A stretch of 40,604 nucleotides of DNA from JACCZZ01 sp044227805 (GCA_044227805.1 JBGAWA010000023.1:1-40604), one strand, 5' to 3'. Positions 1 through 9,048 are shown, numbered from the stretch's first letter. Notes: generated by a model from the letters alone, not told the origin. Numbers and translations are program-made.

Positions 1-411
1 ATGTTAAAATGAAAAAGCGCATTGGCTGTAGCTCAGTTTGTATCATGAGATGCATGGTCTTATTCTCCAAAAAGGAAATGTCGCGATGATTAATCGGGAA
101 AGTTCACTCGCTTACAATCACAAAATGCTTTTCTCGATATAGACGATCACCTTTTCTTCGTAGCACAATCAGAGTGGCTGTTTGAAAGTGACGAAGGTAG
201 TGAATCCTGAAATTGAGTTTTATAGGAACACGAAGTTTGGCAAAGAATGCCACTATCATTTGTGCAATGTGCTGTGATGAGATAGTCCCCAGACAGGTGA
301 ATGGAAACTTCATTAAATTTGGAACGAACAAAGAAACCGTTGGTGACATTAACCGCAGGCAACAATTGGGATAGAATTTTTGATGCGAAAAAATCACTAA
401 TTAGATATTAA
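1..411. other. AT-rich intergenic stretch, no supportable gene
   Basis: I see no convincing gene here. Short minus-strand frames (about 104-397 and 147-365) have no recognisable domain and overlap each other in different frames. The stretch is AT-rich like the delta-60 gene that follows it, so the two may share an origin. No clear promoter of the TTTG/TAnnTTTG type is visible before the gene at 421. Confidence 0.5.
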
Positions 412-420
412 ATGTATAAT

Positions 421-1953
421 ATGGAAAAGAAAGTTATTCAGCTAATATTATTGACATACTGGCTTGCTCTTGATGTTTCAGCTCAGCAATCCGGACTACT
501 TGATTCAACCTTTAACTTTGACGGAATTGTGACCACCGACTATGCCGGATTAAGTGAAGAAACAAGAGCAGTATGTTTGCAACCAGATTCTAAAATTGTT
601 ATTGCAGGAGTGACTTTTAATGGAACTGATCAGGACTTCATTGTGAGCAGATACAATGCTGATGGATCAATTGACTCAACATTTGGAGGAACAGGAATCG
701 AGAGAATCAATCTTGGATATTGGGAGATGGGATATTCAGTCGGTCTTGATTCTTCAGGTGGCATTATCGTTGCTGGACTCGGCGGATATATTCCAACTCA
801 TTCTGCTGTTGCTAAATACAAACCGAACGGTGCTTTAGATTCATCCTTTAGTGACGATGGTAAATTGACAACCTTCTTCTCCAATATTCAATGTCATGCA
901 ATGGCGGTGCAACCAGACGGAAAAATAGTTTTGGCGGGTGAAGTTTACACAGGCTCAGGTTTTGATTTTGGAATTATGCGGCTGAACGGTAATGGCGATC
1001 TTGATTCATCTTTTCAAAACGGAATTATATATACAGATTTTGATGACAAAGATGATTATCCAAGAGCCATCGCGCTTCAATCCGATGGAAAAATTGTGGT
1101 TGCAGGATTCTCTGATGATATTGCTCTTAATGGTTACAGGTCAATTGCAAGATATAATCCCGACGGCACAATTGATTCGTCATTTAATGGAGGAAAAATT
1201 TCTGTAAGTGGCAGTTCAAACGCCATTGCTCTCCAATCAAACGGTGGAATTGTGCTTGGAGAACATGCAGTATCAGGTACGAATCTCAACTTTGGAGCTT
1301 CCAGGTATTTGTCTATTGGTGTTATTGATTCTACATTTGGAACGAATGGTGAATCTTCTATTGATATAAGTGGCACAACTGATCAATGTACTTCAATCGC
1401 TATTCAACAAGATGGAAAAATTGTTACAGCCGGGCACAGTTGGGACGGATCACATCAAAATATTTCCGCTGCACGATTTAATTCTGATGGTTCTTTGGAT
1501 GTAACGTTTGGAAATGATGGAAGTGTTGAATATGACATTAGTGGAATAGACAATTACTGTCACGCTGTTGCAATTCAACCGGACGGAAAAATCCTTCTCG
1601 CAGGCGGCACATTCATTCAACCTCCCCATGAAGATATCCTTCTCATGCGTTTATTTTCAGGCATTGGTGTAGGAGAACAAACAGTTCCAAATCCAAGCAT
1701 TCTTTTTACCTTATCTCCTAATCCTGCTTCACAAGCAACTGCAATTGAATTTGTACTGCGCTCGCTTACAAAAATTCGCATCGACCTATTTGATCTTCTC
1801 GGAAACAAAATCAAGTGTGTGCTTAATGAAACTCAATTAATAGGAGAACAAAAAATTATTCTTAACACTTTCAACTTACAGAATGGCATTTACTTTCTGC
1901 GATTTTATGCCGATGAAATAAGTTGTTCCCGCAAATTAATTGTGACCAACTAA
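421..1953 (+). CDS. Delta-60 repeat secreted protein with T9SS type A sorting domain
   Basis: This is a predicted surface or secreted repeat protein of unknown ligand. An N-terminal signal peptide (MEKKVIQLILL, ending near VSAQQ) is followed by about seven delta-60 units of 55-60 residues. Each carries an LDSTFG-like turn and a conserved QPDGKIVIAG-like strand, as expected of a beta-propeller. The last 80 or so residues (from LSPNPASQATA to the end) match a type A T9SS C-terminal domain, which directs passage across the outer membrane and is usually removed there. I prefer ATG 421 over the in-frame ATG at 412 because it gives a normal signal peptide. The gene is visibly richer in A and T, with more AAA/ATT/GAT codons, than the genes from 4 kb onward, which hints at recent acquisition. 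It converges on the GH106-like gene with only 26 bases between. Confidence 0.85.
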   Translation: MEKKVIQLILLTYWLALDVSAQQSGLLDSTFNFDGIVTTDYAGLSEETRAVCLQPDSKIVIAGVTFNGTDQDFIVSRYNADGSIDSTFGGTGIERINLGYWEMGYSVGLDSSGGIIVAGLGGYIPTHSAVAKYKPNGALDSSFSDDGKLTTFFSNIQCHAMAVQPDGKIVLAGEVYTGSGFDFGIMRLNGNGDLDSSFQNGIIYTDFDDKDDYPRAIALQSDGKIVVAGFSDDIALNGYRSIARYNPDGTIDSSFNGGKISVSGSSNAIALQSNGGIVLGEHAVSGTNLNFGASRYLSIGVIDSTFGTNGESSIDISGTTDQCTSIAIQQDGKIVTAGHSWDGSHQNISAARFNSDGSLDVTFGNDGSVEYDISGIDNYCHAVAIQPDGKILLAGGTFIQPPHEDILLMRLFSGIGVGEQTVPNPSILFTLSPNPASQATAIEFVLRSLTKIRIDLFDLLGNKIKCVLNETQLIGEQKIILNTFNLQNGIYFLRFYADEISCSRKLIVTN

Positions 1954-1979
1954 GGTAAATTGAGTCACTATTTTATATC

Positions 1980-3980
1980 TTAAAAGTATGTTTTCTGTTG
2001 CTCGTGGAGGCGAACGACAGGGTCTTTAGGGATGAAGGTGATATCCATAAATTCCATTTTACCATCCGGGGCGATTTTTACCAGGAGCGATTGATAAGGT
2101 TTGAACTCAAATTTGTGACGGATAATTTTCCCTTGAACGTTGAGTTTAAGTTCACGAAAGACCGATTGCTTCATAATTGATTGCCCGGAATAAACCGGAT
2201 ATTTCAGGTCCTTCGAAAGTGGTTGCGCAAGGAAGAGATAATACGAACCATCTTTATCTACACGGCACCAATATTCCGGCAAAGTATCTCCTTGTATGAG
2301 CGGTGGATGTTGTACCACTTTTTCGAATTGGTTGGAAACATTGTCCAGGGAGGTTAATTCCTCCAGCATTTTTGCATAGTCCGGCGATTTCATGAAGCCT
2401 GGTTGTTTGGGTAAGCGTTTCATACAAACAGGCAAACCTTGCTTTGCAAATGCTAAAACTTTTTTCAGCGCACGAACATCCATGTATGCTACGTCGCAAT
2501 AGAGTGTAGAGAACCGTGCATCTCCAACCATTAATTTATTATTTTGAAATTTCGCTTCTTCCAAAAAATGCCGGTTGATCCAGATCGGATGATAACCTTC
2601 TGTTTCTACCGGAGGATAGACATATCTCAATTCATATTCTCCCCAAACCCAAACCCGCTGCCGTTCCGGAGGGTAAGCACCTTTCATCACGCCGTCTTCA
2701 TAAGGAATGTAAACAGCAACATCCGTGTATGTTTTTCCGCTCTGCAGGAAGCCGGAGACTTTTTCAATGTAGGAATTGAAAGCCGGCAGTTCCGGTGTAA
2801 GACTTCCGTTGGGTCCGAAATAAGCGGTCGCAAAAAAATCAATGCTATCAGCGCCCTCCGGATTATAGGGCATGCCATGATATACATGATGATTGATTCC
2901 CTGCGCGAACAATGCATCGGCCACCAATTTCAGATCGGCAGTTTGTTCCTGCCGCAGATAGGTGGCCGGAAAGCCATACAGGCAGGTAAATGTTTCGCTG
3001 GACACCGTTTTTTTGGAAGCGAGGCAAGCGGAAGAACTCACGATCCTGCCATATCGCGGATTGTTCAGCATCGCTTCCGTTTCCGGTATATCAGCAAGCG
3101 AATAGAGCGTCATTACATCGGCGGGTGCACCAAGACATTGCACTTTGGACCATGCACCTGCCGCTCTGCATTTTTCAGCAAACGGCTTGTAGTAACCATT
3201 GGTTACGTAATCATCCATCAGTAACATATAATCGTAACGGACATCCGGGAAAGAATCAATTCCTTTCTTCATATACGGAAGGATGTCGTAACCGAATTTT
3301 TCACGGAAGGTTTTTTCAAATCCCTGTGTCCATATCTTATTCGTCGCATTCATCTTGATCTCCCAGGAATCGGTGAACAAGGCAGACCTGCTTCCTTTCA
3401 AAGCATCCTTCAATCCATTCACCATCGGTCCTGAGTAGATTCGAAATGCCTGGCTATCGAGGTGATTGATCACCCATTGTGTATCAGGATAACACCATGA
3501 ATAAGTGAGTGCCTGTCTGAAATTGGTGTCACCATAGATCTGTGTGCTGTGTGTTTTGTCCATGTATGTCGCGGCAATGATCCATGCACTTCCAAAAGTA
3601 AAATCGCAGGCGAGCCCGATGGAATCAGCATATGATTTTGCATACGCCACCATCTCCGACCATTCGGGGCTGAGCCATTTTTGAGCTGAGGTATCAATGG
3701 GATAATGGCGGTTGTATTTCTCCTCATACATTTTCTGGTAACGGTACAAAGGATACAGCCAGCAAATCTCCACGCCGCCAAAATTCATCGCTTTCACCCA
3801 GTTGAGCTGATGCCTGATATCAGTTCTTTTTATTTCTGTAGCGAACCACCACCATCTGACAAATGGTTTTGAATTGGGATAACAGGAAACAGATTCAGCA
3901 GACGAGGATACCGGCTGCCGGCAGCTTTCGGGCAAACTGAGCGTCAAACCAAGCAGTAATAAAATGCAGCTGAATTTCAT
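1980..3980 (-). CDS. GH106-like glycoside hydrolase, probable lipoprotein
   Basis: This is probably a periplasmic or outer-membrane-anchored glycosidase related to family GH106 (alpha-L-rhamnosidases of Bacteroidota). The N-terminus is hydrophobic and ends at Cys20 (LSLPESC), a weak lipobox. A WWWFATEIKR motif and the FGGVEI strand near residues 42-75 are typical of the GH106 barrel start. DSWE (Glu207), the GYDILPYM segment and a SSETFT segment (Glu329) sit where GH106 proteins carry conserved acidic residues; which of them is catalytic is not certain from sequence alone. The C-terminal part looks like a beta-sandwich. At 666 residues it is much shorter than the roughly 1000-residue GH106 enzymes, so accessory domains are missing. 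It is divergent from the pentapeptide gene and stands alone, without SusC/SusD partners in view. Substrate is unknown. Confidence 0.75.
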   Translation of the reverse strand: MKFSCILLLLGLTLSLPESCRQPVSSSAESVSCYPNSKPFVRWWWFATEIKRTDIRHQLNWVKAMNFGGVEICWLYPLYRYQKMYEEKYNRHYPIDTSAQKWLSPEWSEMVAYAKSYADSIGLACDFTFGSAWIIAATYMDKTHSTQIYGDTNFRQALTYSWCYPDTQWVINHLDSQAFRIYSGPMVNGLKDALKGSRSALFTDSWEIKMNATNKIWTQGFEKTFREKFGYDILPYMKKGIDSFPDVRYDYMLLMDDYVTNGYYKPFAEKCRAAGAWSKVQCLGAPADVMTLYSLADIPETEAMLNNPRYGRIVSSSACLASKKTVSSETFTCLYGFPATYLRQEQTADLKLVADALFAQGINHHVYHGMPYNPEGADSIDFFATAYFGPNGSLTPELPAFNSYIEKVSGFLQSGKTYTDVAVYIPYEDGVMKGAYPPERQRVWVWGEYELRYVYPPVETEGYHPIWINRHFLEEAKFQNNKLMVGDARFSTLYCDVAYMDVRALKKVLAFAKQGLPVCMKRLPKQPGFMKSPDYAKMLEELTSLDNVSNQFEKVVQHPPLIQGDTLPEYWCRVDKDGSYYLFLAQPLSKDLKYPVYSGQSIMKQSVFRELKLNVQGKIIRHKFEFKPYQSLLVKIAPDGKMEFMDITFIPKDPVVRLHEQQKTYF

Positions 3981-4029
3981 TTCCTCAAATTTATACAGCG
4001 ATGGCGATTATTCAGCTTTTCCAAACTGG

Positions 4030-4069
4030 TTTTAACCCTTATTTTTCAATAGAATAATCAGGGTTAAAA
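4030..4069. repeat. Intergenic palindrome, copy A
   Basis: Perfect 10-base arms TTTTAACCCT and AGGGTTAAAA face each other across 20 bases, and the inner part (ATTTTTC versus GAATAAT) continues the symmetry imperfectly. It lies in the gap between two divergent genes, just before a -7-like TATTTTCG at 4072-4079. It could be an operator for the pentapeptide gene, but related sequences in other gaps suggest a dispersed element. Confidence 0.55.
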
Positions 4070-4109
4070 AGTATTTTCGTCAGCAATAGTACATCAGTAA
4101 ATCCAGTGA

Positions 4110-5324
4110 ATGGCCAACCAGGAACACTTAGCGGCGATAAGAAGAGGCACCGGTTACTGGAACAACTGGAGAAATGAAAATCCCGTTTCCATTGATCTGC
4201 GTGATGCCGACCTGAGTGAAGCCGATCTGCAGGGTGCGGATTGTAGCAATGCCGATCTCAGCGGCGCGAAATTATTCAGAACCAGGCTTCGCGAAGCGAA
4301 TTTCATGGATGCAAAACTGAAACATGCCAGCCTGTGGAATGCAGATCTTACCGGCGCGATACTTCGTAATGCGAACCTTTCGGAGGCAGATATGAATGGG
4401 ACAAAACTGCAAGGCGCTGATTTTACGGGCGCTAAATTATACCGGGCAAGGCTTTACAGGGCGAATCTGCAACAGGCGATCTTAGCAAATGCTGACTGCA
4501 GCGGAGCGAACTTAAAAGAAGCGAACCTCAGTGATTGTAATCTTATGGCAGCCCGACTGGATGGCGCCAGGCTCACGGAATGCAACTTCACCGGAGCGAA
4601 CCTGAACCTGGCTTCTCTTTCTCATGCCATTTGCGTCAAGACCAGGTTTAATAATGCCAGCATGGAGAATGCCAACGTATATGGCATCTCTGTTTGGGAT
4701 ATTGAAGCAGAAGGGCTCGTGCAAAAAAACCTGGTGATTACGCCGGCAGGCGAACCGGAAATAACCGTGGACAATATTGAAGTGGCACAGTTCATCTACC
4801 TGGTTTTAAACAACAGGAAAATCAGAGATGTTATTGGCACCATCGCCAAAAAAGGGGTACTGATACTGGGAAGATTTTCTCCGGAGAGAAAAATAATACT
4901 GGATGCCCTCCGGGAAAAACTGCGGGAACATGATTTTGTACCGATCGTGTTTGATTTTGAAAAGGTGAAAGAAAGAGACTTCACGGAAACGGTGAAGATT
5001 CTGGCTGGCATGTCAAGGTTTGTGATTGCCGACATCACCGGTCCCAAGAGCACACCATTGGAGCTGCAGGCGACGGTGCCGGACTACAAGATTCCTTTTC
5101 TGCCCATCATTCAAAAAGAAGAAAAACCGTTTGCCATGTTCTTCGATTTGCAACGCAAATACCATTGGGTGTTGGACCTGGTTGAATACGGATCCGTTTC
5201 CGACCTTGAGCAGGGATTTCAAAAAGGTATTTTAAACAGGGCGCTGGAAGCTGAAAAAAAATTGGCGGAGCATGACCGAAAGTCCTCGGCCGACAATCTC
5301 AGCTTTGATGACTACAAAGAATAA
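4110..5324 (+). CDS. Pentapeptide-repeat protein with TIR-like C-terminal domain
   Basis: Residues about 28-185 are a run of pentapeptide repeats of the A(D/N)Lxx type (ADLSEADLQGADCSNADL and so on), which fold as a right-handed quadrilateral beta-helix. After a linker (residues 190-245, including VDNIEVAQFIYLVLNN) comes an alpha/beta domain, residues about 246-375. It opens with GVLILGRFSPERK and contains FDFEKVKERDFTETV and RFVIADITGPKS. I recognise this pairing as a recurrent bacterial architecture whose C-terminal domain resembles TIR or nucleotide-processing flavodoxin-like folds; the biochemical role is not established. There is no signal peptide, so it is cytoplasmic. It is monocistronic, with a possible palindromic operator upstream. 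A stress or defence effector role is only inference. Confidence 0.8.
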   Translation: MANQEHLAAIRRGTGYWNNWRNENPVSIDLRDADLSEADLQGADCSNADLSGAKLFRTRLREANFMDAKLKHASLWNADLTGAILRNANLSEADMNGTKLQGADFTGAKLYRARLYRANLQQAILANADCSGANLKEANLSDCNLMAARLDGARLTECNFTGANLNLASLSHAICVKTRFNNASMENANVYGISVWDIEAEGLVQKNLVITPAGEPEITVDNIEVAQFIYLVLNNRKIRDVIGTIAKKGVLILGRFSPERKIILDALREKLREHDFVPIVFDFEKVKERDFTETVKILAGMSRFVIADITGPKSTPLELQATVPDYKIPFLPIIQKEEKPFAMFFDLQRKYHWVLDLVEYGSVSDLEQGFQKGILNRALEAEKKLAEHDRKSSADNLSFDDYKE

Positions 5325-5562
5325 CGGTAATTCATTATCCATCCTGTTGGTAATTCAGTAGTTGGCAGCTTCAGATAATGGTTGAAATTTCTGCCCATCT
5401 GTTTCCCCCTTTGATAGTCCAAAACAGAAACAGGCTTCAGGTTATTAGCATTTCCTTTTTGAAATAAAGAAGCAACACTTTGGCAGTGCTGCACAGTATC
5501 ACAAAAGGGCAATTATTTCTGTTTTGACCGGCTGATATGATTTAGTGGTAAATCCTATCTTG

Positions 5563-5885
5563 CTGCATCAACCTATTAATGATGCGCGATAAATGGCATT
5601 CCACACTGGCAGTTGCTTTTTGCCTGTTCCTGTTTGGGCCGGACATGGCCCGAAGTCAGGTTACATTACCTGATTCCATACAGTCACAGCTTACCGCTGC
5701 AAAGCATGATACAGCGCGTGTCAGGTTATTGTTGAATTATAGTCAACAGGTACAGGACAGCACGGCCCTCGCTATAATACGCATGGCCAATACGCTGATC
5801 GATAGAAATATAACAGGTCCTTTGAAGAAAGATTTCACCAGCCTGCAGGGTGATGTGCTGACCAGCAGCGGCAATATTTACAGGA
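5563..5885 (+). repeat. Direct repeat, first copy (partner 5888-6210)
   Basis: The 323 bases here align without a gap to 5888-6210 at a constant offset of 325, with about 30 mismatches by my hand count (about 91 percent identity). The repeat includes some 16 bases of leader and the first 102 codons of the sensor-kinase gene. It stops exactly at the ambiguous base N at 5886. Confidence 0.9.
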
Positions 5886-5886
5886 N
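5579..5886 (+). pseudogene. Truncated paralogue of the following TPR sensor kinase, cut at an N
   Basis: The reading frame starts MMRDKWHSTLAVAFCLFLF, a signal peptide, and runs for 102 residues at roughly 86 percent identity to the N-terminus of the gene at 5904. It ends in SGNIYR and then the N. After the N the frame continues only as out-of-frame sequence of the next copy (offset 325 is not a multiple of three), so residues beyond 102 are artefactual. Either this is a real 5' remnant of a tandem duplication, or a full second kinase gene was lost when the assembler joined two near-identical paralogues. The N at the junction and the repeat of the leader favour an assembly gap. Confidence 0.75.
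5886..5886. other. Ambiguous base N at a repeat junction
   Basis: This is the only non-ACGT base I noticed. It separates the end of the first repeat copy (GTTTACAGGA-like context at its 3' end) from the leader of the second copy, and probably marks a scaffold join of unknown real size. Confidence 0.9.
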
Positions 5887-5887
5887 A

Positions 5888-6210
5888 CTGCATCAATCCA
5901 TAAATGATGCGCGATACATGGCATTCCACACTGGCCTTTGCTTTTTGCCTGTTCCTGTTTTGGCCGGGCACGGCCCGAAGTCAACTTACATTACCGGATT
6001 CCATACAGGCACAGTTTGCCGCTGCAAAGCATGATACAGCGCGTGTGAGGCTATTGTTGAATTATAGTCAACAGGTACAGGACAGCACAGCCCTCGATAT
6101 AATACGCATGGCACAAACGCTGATCGATAGAAATATAACAGGCCCTTTGAAGAAGCCTTTCACGAGCCTGCAGGGTGATGCACTGACCAACAGCGGCAAT
6201 ATTTACAGGA
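5888..6210 (+). repeat. Direct repeat, second copy (partner 5563-5885)
   Basis: This is the second copy of the 323-base repeat, comprising the leader and N-terminal codons of the intact sensor kinase. Differences from copy one are scattered substitutions with no indels, as expected for diverged paralogues rather than one locus read twice. Confidence 0.9.
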
Positions 6211-8096
6211 ACATCACCGGTAATTTCCCGGCTGCCATTCAGCAGTATAACGAGGCGCTTGAAGTCTATGAAGACAACGGTGATCAATCAGCGATGAGTC
6301 TTCCGCTCAGTAATCTGCAGGATATCTATCTCATGAGCGGTGAAATAGCGAGTTCGAAAAAAATACTTGACCGCAGTTTACAGGTTCAAAAAGAAAGCGG
6401 TGATACGCATGGATACATCAACACATTGCAAAACTTCAGCAACTATTACGCGATGCAGGGCAATGCCGATTCTGCTCTTATTGTTTTGAGTGTTGCCCAA
6501 CAGCTGGCGCAGCAATCAGCCAACAAAAAAGATGAAGCGTATATACTGCTGGCCATTGGTTCCATGTGGTACAACAAAGGCGATATGTCAAAAGCATTGC
6601 CTTACTTGTACGAGAGTGTCGCGGCCTTTGAGCAATCAGAAAATCCGGAAGAAAAATACCAGGCACAGCTGACGGTCGGGCTTGTGTATGCCAAGCTGGG
6701 CGCCTATGCAAAAGCTATCGGCTTCTATCAGCCTGCACTGGAGCTTGCCAAAACGAACGGCGATTTGCCAAGCATCTGCCTGGCGACGCTGAATATGGGC
6801 ATTGCCTACAAGGCGAGCCATCAGCCGGATTCCGCCATCGGCTACCTGCAGCAGAGCCTGCATGCTTCCCGGCAGCTTGGCATGACCATCTATGGAATCT
6901 ATTCTCTCGTTAACCTTGGAGAATGCCATCTCGAAAAAAAGGACACGGCAACTGCCATGCAGTATTTCCGAGAGAGTGTTACGGAAAATAAAGCAGCCAT
7001 GTCAGCAGAAGGTTTTGCCGAGAGTTATTACCAGATCGGCAACATCTTTTTCCTGCGGCATCAGCAAGACAGTGCCATGCATTATGCGCAACTAAGTATG
7101 TCGAATGCGAGTCAGTCGCAGTTTGCCGAAACTTTAAAACCGGCCGTTCAGTTGCTGAGTGGCATCTACGAGCGAAATGGTGACTACAGGAATGCACTCG
7201 ACTATTACAAGCGGTATATCGGCTACCGCGATACCATCGACAATAAGAAAGCATTTCAGGCTGCGGTGGAAAGACAGTTTGAATATGAAGCCGAGAAAAA
7301 AGAACTGCTGGCACAGTCGGAGCGGGAGAAAGCCGCCCTTGCGCTGACCGCACAAAAAAACCGGCTCCTGATTTCTTCCGTTGCCTTTGCGGCGATTCTT
7401 GCGCTGGGCGGCATCTTGTTTTATGTAAACCGCAAGCGTAAGGAATCCGTCTTCCGTGAAAATCTCGCAGAGAGCGAGATGAAGGCGTTGCGTGCGCAAA
7501 TGAACCCGCACTTCACTTTCAATTCACTGAATGCCATACAGCAGATGGTGCTCAGCCACGAAAATGAAAATGCATTTCATTACCTGGATACCTATAGCAA
7601 GCTGACGAGGAAGATGCTGGAGAATTCGGAGAAAAAATACATTTCCGTTTATGATGAAATGAAATTCCTCGAGCTCTACCTCAGTGTTGAATCACTGCGT
7701 TTCCAGCATTCATTTCACTATGAAATTAAAGTGGATGAATCCCTTTCGCCGCATGCTTCAAAAGTTCCGGCTATGGTGATACAGCCTTATGTAGAGAATG
7801 CGATCAAACATGGACTGCTTCCTAAAAACGGGGAGCAGCAGTTGCTGATTCACTTTAAAAGAAATGCGGAGGATGATGACCTTCTTGAAATTGTGATTGA
7901 AGATAATGGTGTGGGAAGAAAAGAGTCAACCGCAAAAAGAGAAGATGGTCATCAAAGCATGGGCATGTCAATCACGGAAAACCGGTTGCGACTGTTGGAA
8001 GGAAAAAAAGGAAACAAGGTGTTGGTGGAAGATATGATGACGAAAGATGGTACTCCGGCCGGAACCCGTGTGCGAATATTGATCAGCCAGGAGTGA
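5904..8096 (+). CDS. TPR-containing LytS-type sensor histidine kinase
   Basis: This is a membrane sensor kinase that would phosphorylate the LytTR regulator encoded next. The order is: signal peptide (residues 1-26, ending ARSQ), a periplasmic tetratricopeptide array (about 90-430, many YYQIGNIFF and AIGFYQPALELA-type helices), a charged coiled segment (about 445-480), and one membrane helix (about 486-508, LLISSVAFAAILALGGILF). The His_kinase core follows, with the phospho-acceptor His536 in QMNPHFTFNSLNAIQ. The ATPase domain has the N-box VENAIKHGL (Asn632) and the DNGVGR G-box. There is no HAMP or DHp of the classical type, as expected for this family. The next gene starts 52 bases downstream. 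Its N-terminus is duplicated immediately upstream. Confidence 0.92.
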   Translation: MMRDTWHSTLAFAFCLFLFWPGTARSQLTLPDSIQAQFAAAKHDTARVRLLLNYSQQVQDSTALDIIRMAQTLIDRNITGPLKKPFTSLQGDALTNSGNIYRNITGNFPAAIQQYNEALEVYEDNGDQSAMSLPLSNLQDIYLMSGEIASSKKILDRSLQVQKESGDTHGYINTLQNFSNYYAMQGNADSALIVLSVAQQLAQQSANKKDEAYILLAIGSMWYNKGDMSKALPYLYESVAAFEQSENPEEKYQAQLTVGLVYAKLGAYAKAIGFYQPALELAKTNGDLPSICLATLNMGIAYKASHQPDSAIGYLQQSLHASRQLGMTIYGIYSLVNLGECHLEKKDTATAMQYFRESVTENKAAMSAEGFAESYYQIGNIFFLRHQQDSAMHYAQLSMSNASQSQFAETLKPAVQLLSGIYERNGDYRNALDYYKRYIGYRDTIDNKKAFQAAVERQFEYEAEKKELLAQSEREKAALALTAQKNRLLISSVAFAAILALGGILFYVNRKRKESVFRENLAESEMKALRAQMNPHFTFNSLNAIQQMVLSHENENAFHYLDTYSKLTRKMLENSEKKYISVYDEMKFLELYLSVESLRFQHSFHYEIKVDESLSPHASKVPAMVIQPYVENAIKHGLLPKNGEQQLLIHFKRNAEDDDLLEIVIEDNGVGRKESTAKREDGHQSMGMSITENRLRLLEGKKGNKVLVEDMMTKDGTPAGTRVRILISQE

Positions 8097-8148
8097 TAAA
8101 AAAGGATACTGTCAAAAGGAAAACAGGCTAAACCCAATCATTTCATTC

Positions 8149-8895
8149 ATGCAGTTGCTCACCTCGATCATCGTTGATGATGAAATAAAGGGGCGGCAGT
8201 TTCTCCGGCAGCTGCTGGAGAAATTCGTGCCCCGCCTGAAGGTTGCCGGTGAAGCAGCGAATGCTGCCGAAGCCAGGGTGCTGATTGGCTCCGTGCAGCC
8301 TGACCTGGTTTTTCTGGACATAGAAATGCCGGGCAAGACAGGCATAGAGTTGCTGAAAGAACTTCCCGAAATAAAATTTGAAGTGATTTTTGTTACCGCA
8401 TTCAACACCTACGCTGTAGAAGCTTTCAAACTGGGCGCTGTTGATTACCTGCTGAAGCCGGTGAGTCCGCCGGAATTAGCCCGGGCGGTGGAGCGTGCTG
8501 AAAAACACCTCGGCTTGCGGATGCAGCAGAAACAAAAGTTTGATGTATTATCTGAACAATATGGAAAACCGTTTTCGAAAATTACGGTACCCAATCTCAA
8601 CGGATTTGAGTTCATTGATTTTTCTGAAATCATTTTTATGCAGAGTGAGGGAAACTACACACACATCCGGCTGGCCGGCGGCCACAAAATAATGGCGACA
8701 AGGCTCCTTGGCGAATTTGAAGAATTACTGACACCTTACAACTTCTTCCGCGTTCATAAATCCTTTATCATTAACCTGCTGCACATAAAGAAATACACCA
8801 AAGGCGATGGTGGCGTGGTGATGATGAGTGATGGATCCGAGATTGATGTGGCACGCAGAAGCAAGGAGGCTTTCCTGAGACGGATTCAGTTATAA
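8149..8895 (+). CDS. LytTR-family response regulator
   Basis: This is a DNA-binding response regulator, the likely partner of the TPR kinase 52 bases upstream. Residues 1-120 form a receiver domain with the acidic pair VDDE at the start, phospho-acceptor Asp57 in VFLDIEMPG, the FVTAF switch threonine and YLLKPV lysine. Residues about 140-248 form a LytTR domain (FEFIDFSEIIFMQSEGNYTH, then FFRVHKSFIINLLHIKKY), which binds direct-repeat promoter sites. Length is normal for the family. No target sites could be identified by eye. Confidence 0.93.
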   Translation: MQLLTSIIVDDEIKGRQFLRQLLEKFVPRLKVAGEAANAAEARVLIGSVQPDLVFLDIEMPGKTGIELLKELPEIKFEVIFVTAFNTYAVEAFKLGAVDYLLKPVSPPELARAVERAEKHLGLRMQQKQKFDVLSEQYGKPFSKITVPNLNGFEFIDFSEIIFMQSEGNYTHIRLAGGHKIMATRLLGEFEELLTPYNFFRVHKSFIINLLHIKKYTKGDGGVVMMSDGSEIDVARRSKEAFLRRIQL

Positions 8896-9048
8896 CGGCA
8901 GAAGGCCACGCTGCGGGTTACCCTGTGGCACGATGAAAGCTATCACACTTTACGCCGCTTGCCATTCACTTTCTCCCGGTCACTTTTGAATAGCTGCCAT
9001 TCATACACCGGTACAGCAACAGGCTCGTCCCACAGTTACCTTTGATAA

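Noticed and set aside
24..40. tRNA-like start GGCTGTAGCTCAGTTTG
   Set aside because: The D-arm-like bases are present, but no anticodon arm, T-arm (GGTTCGAATC) or pairing acceptor end follows within 75-90 bases.
104..397. 97-codon minus-strand frame
   Set aside because: It has no recognisable domain or signal and overlaps a second unrelated minus-strand frame; composition looks like chance in AT-rich sequence.
2544..3224. 226-codon plus-strand frame
   Set aside because: It lies wholly inside the minus-strand GH106-like gene and has no domain; it is a shadow of that gene's codon use.
8904..8929. Hairpin GGCCAC / GTGGC with inner GGG-TTA-CCC after the LytTR gene
   Set aside because: The stems are short and interrupted, and no T-run follows, so it does not support a terminator call.
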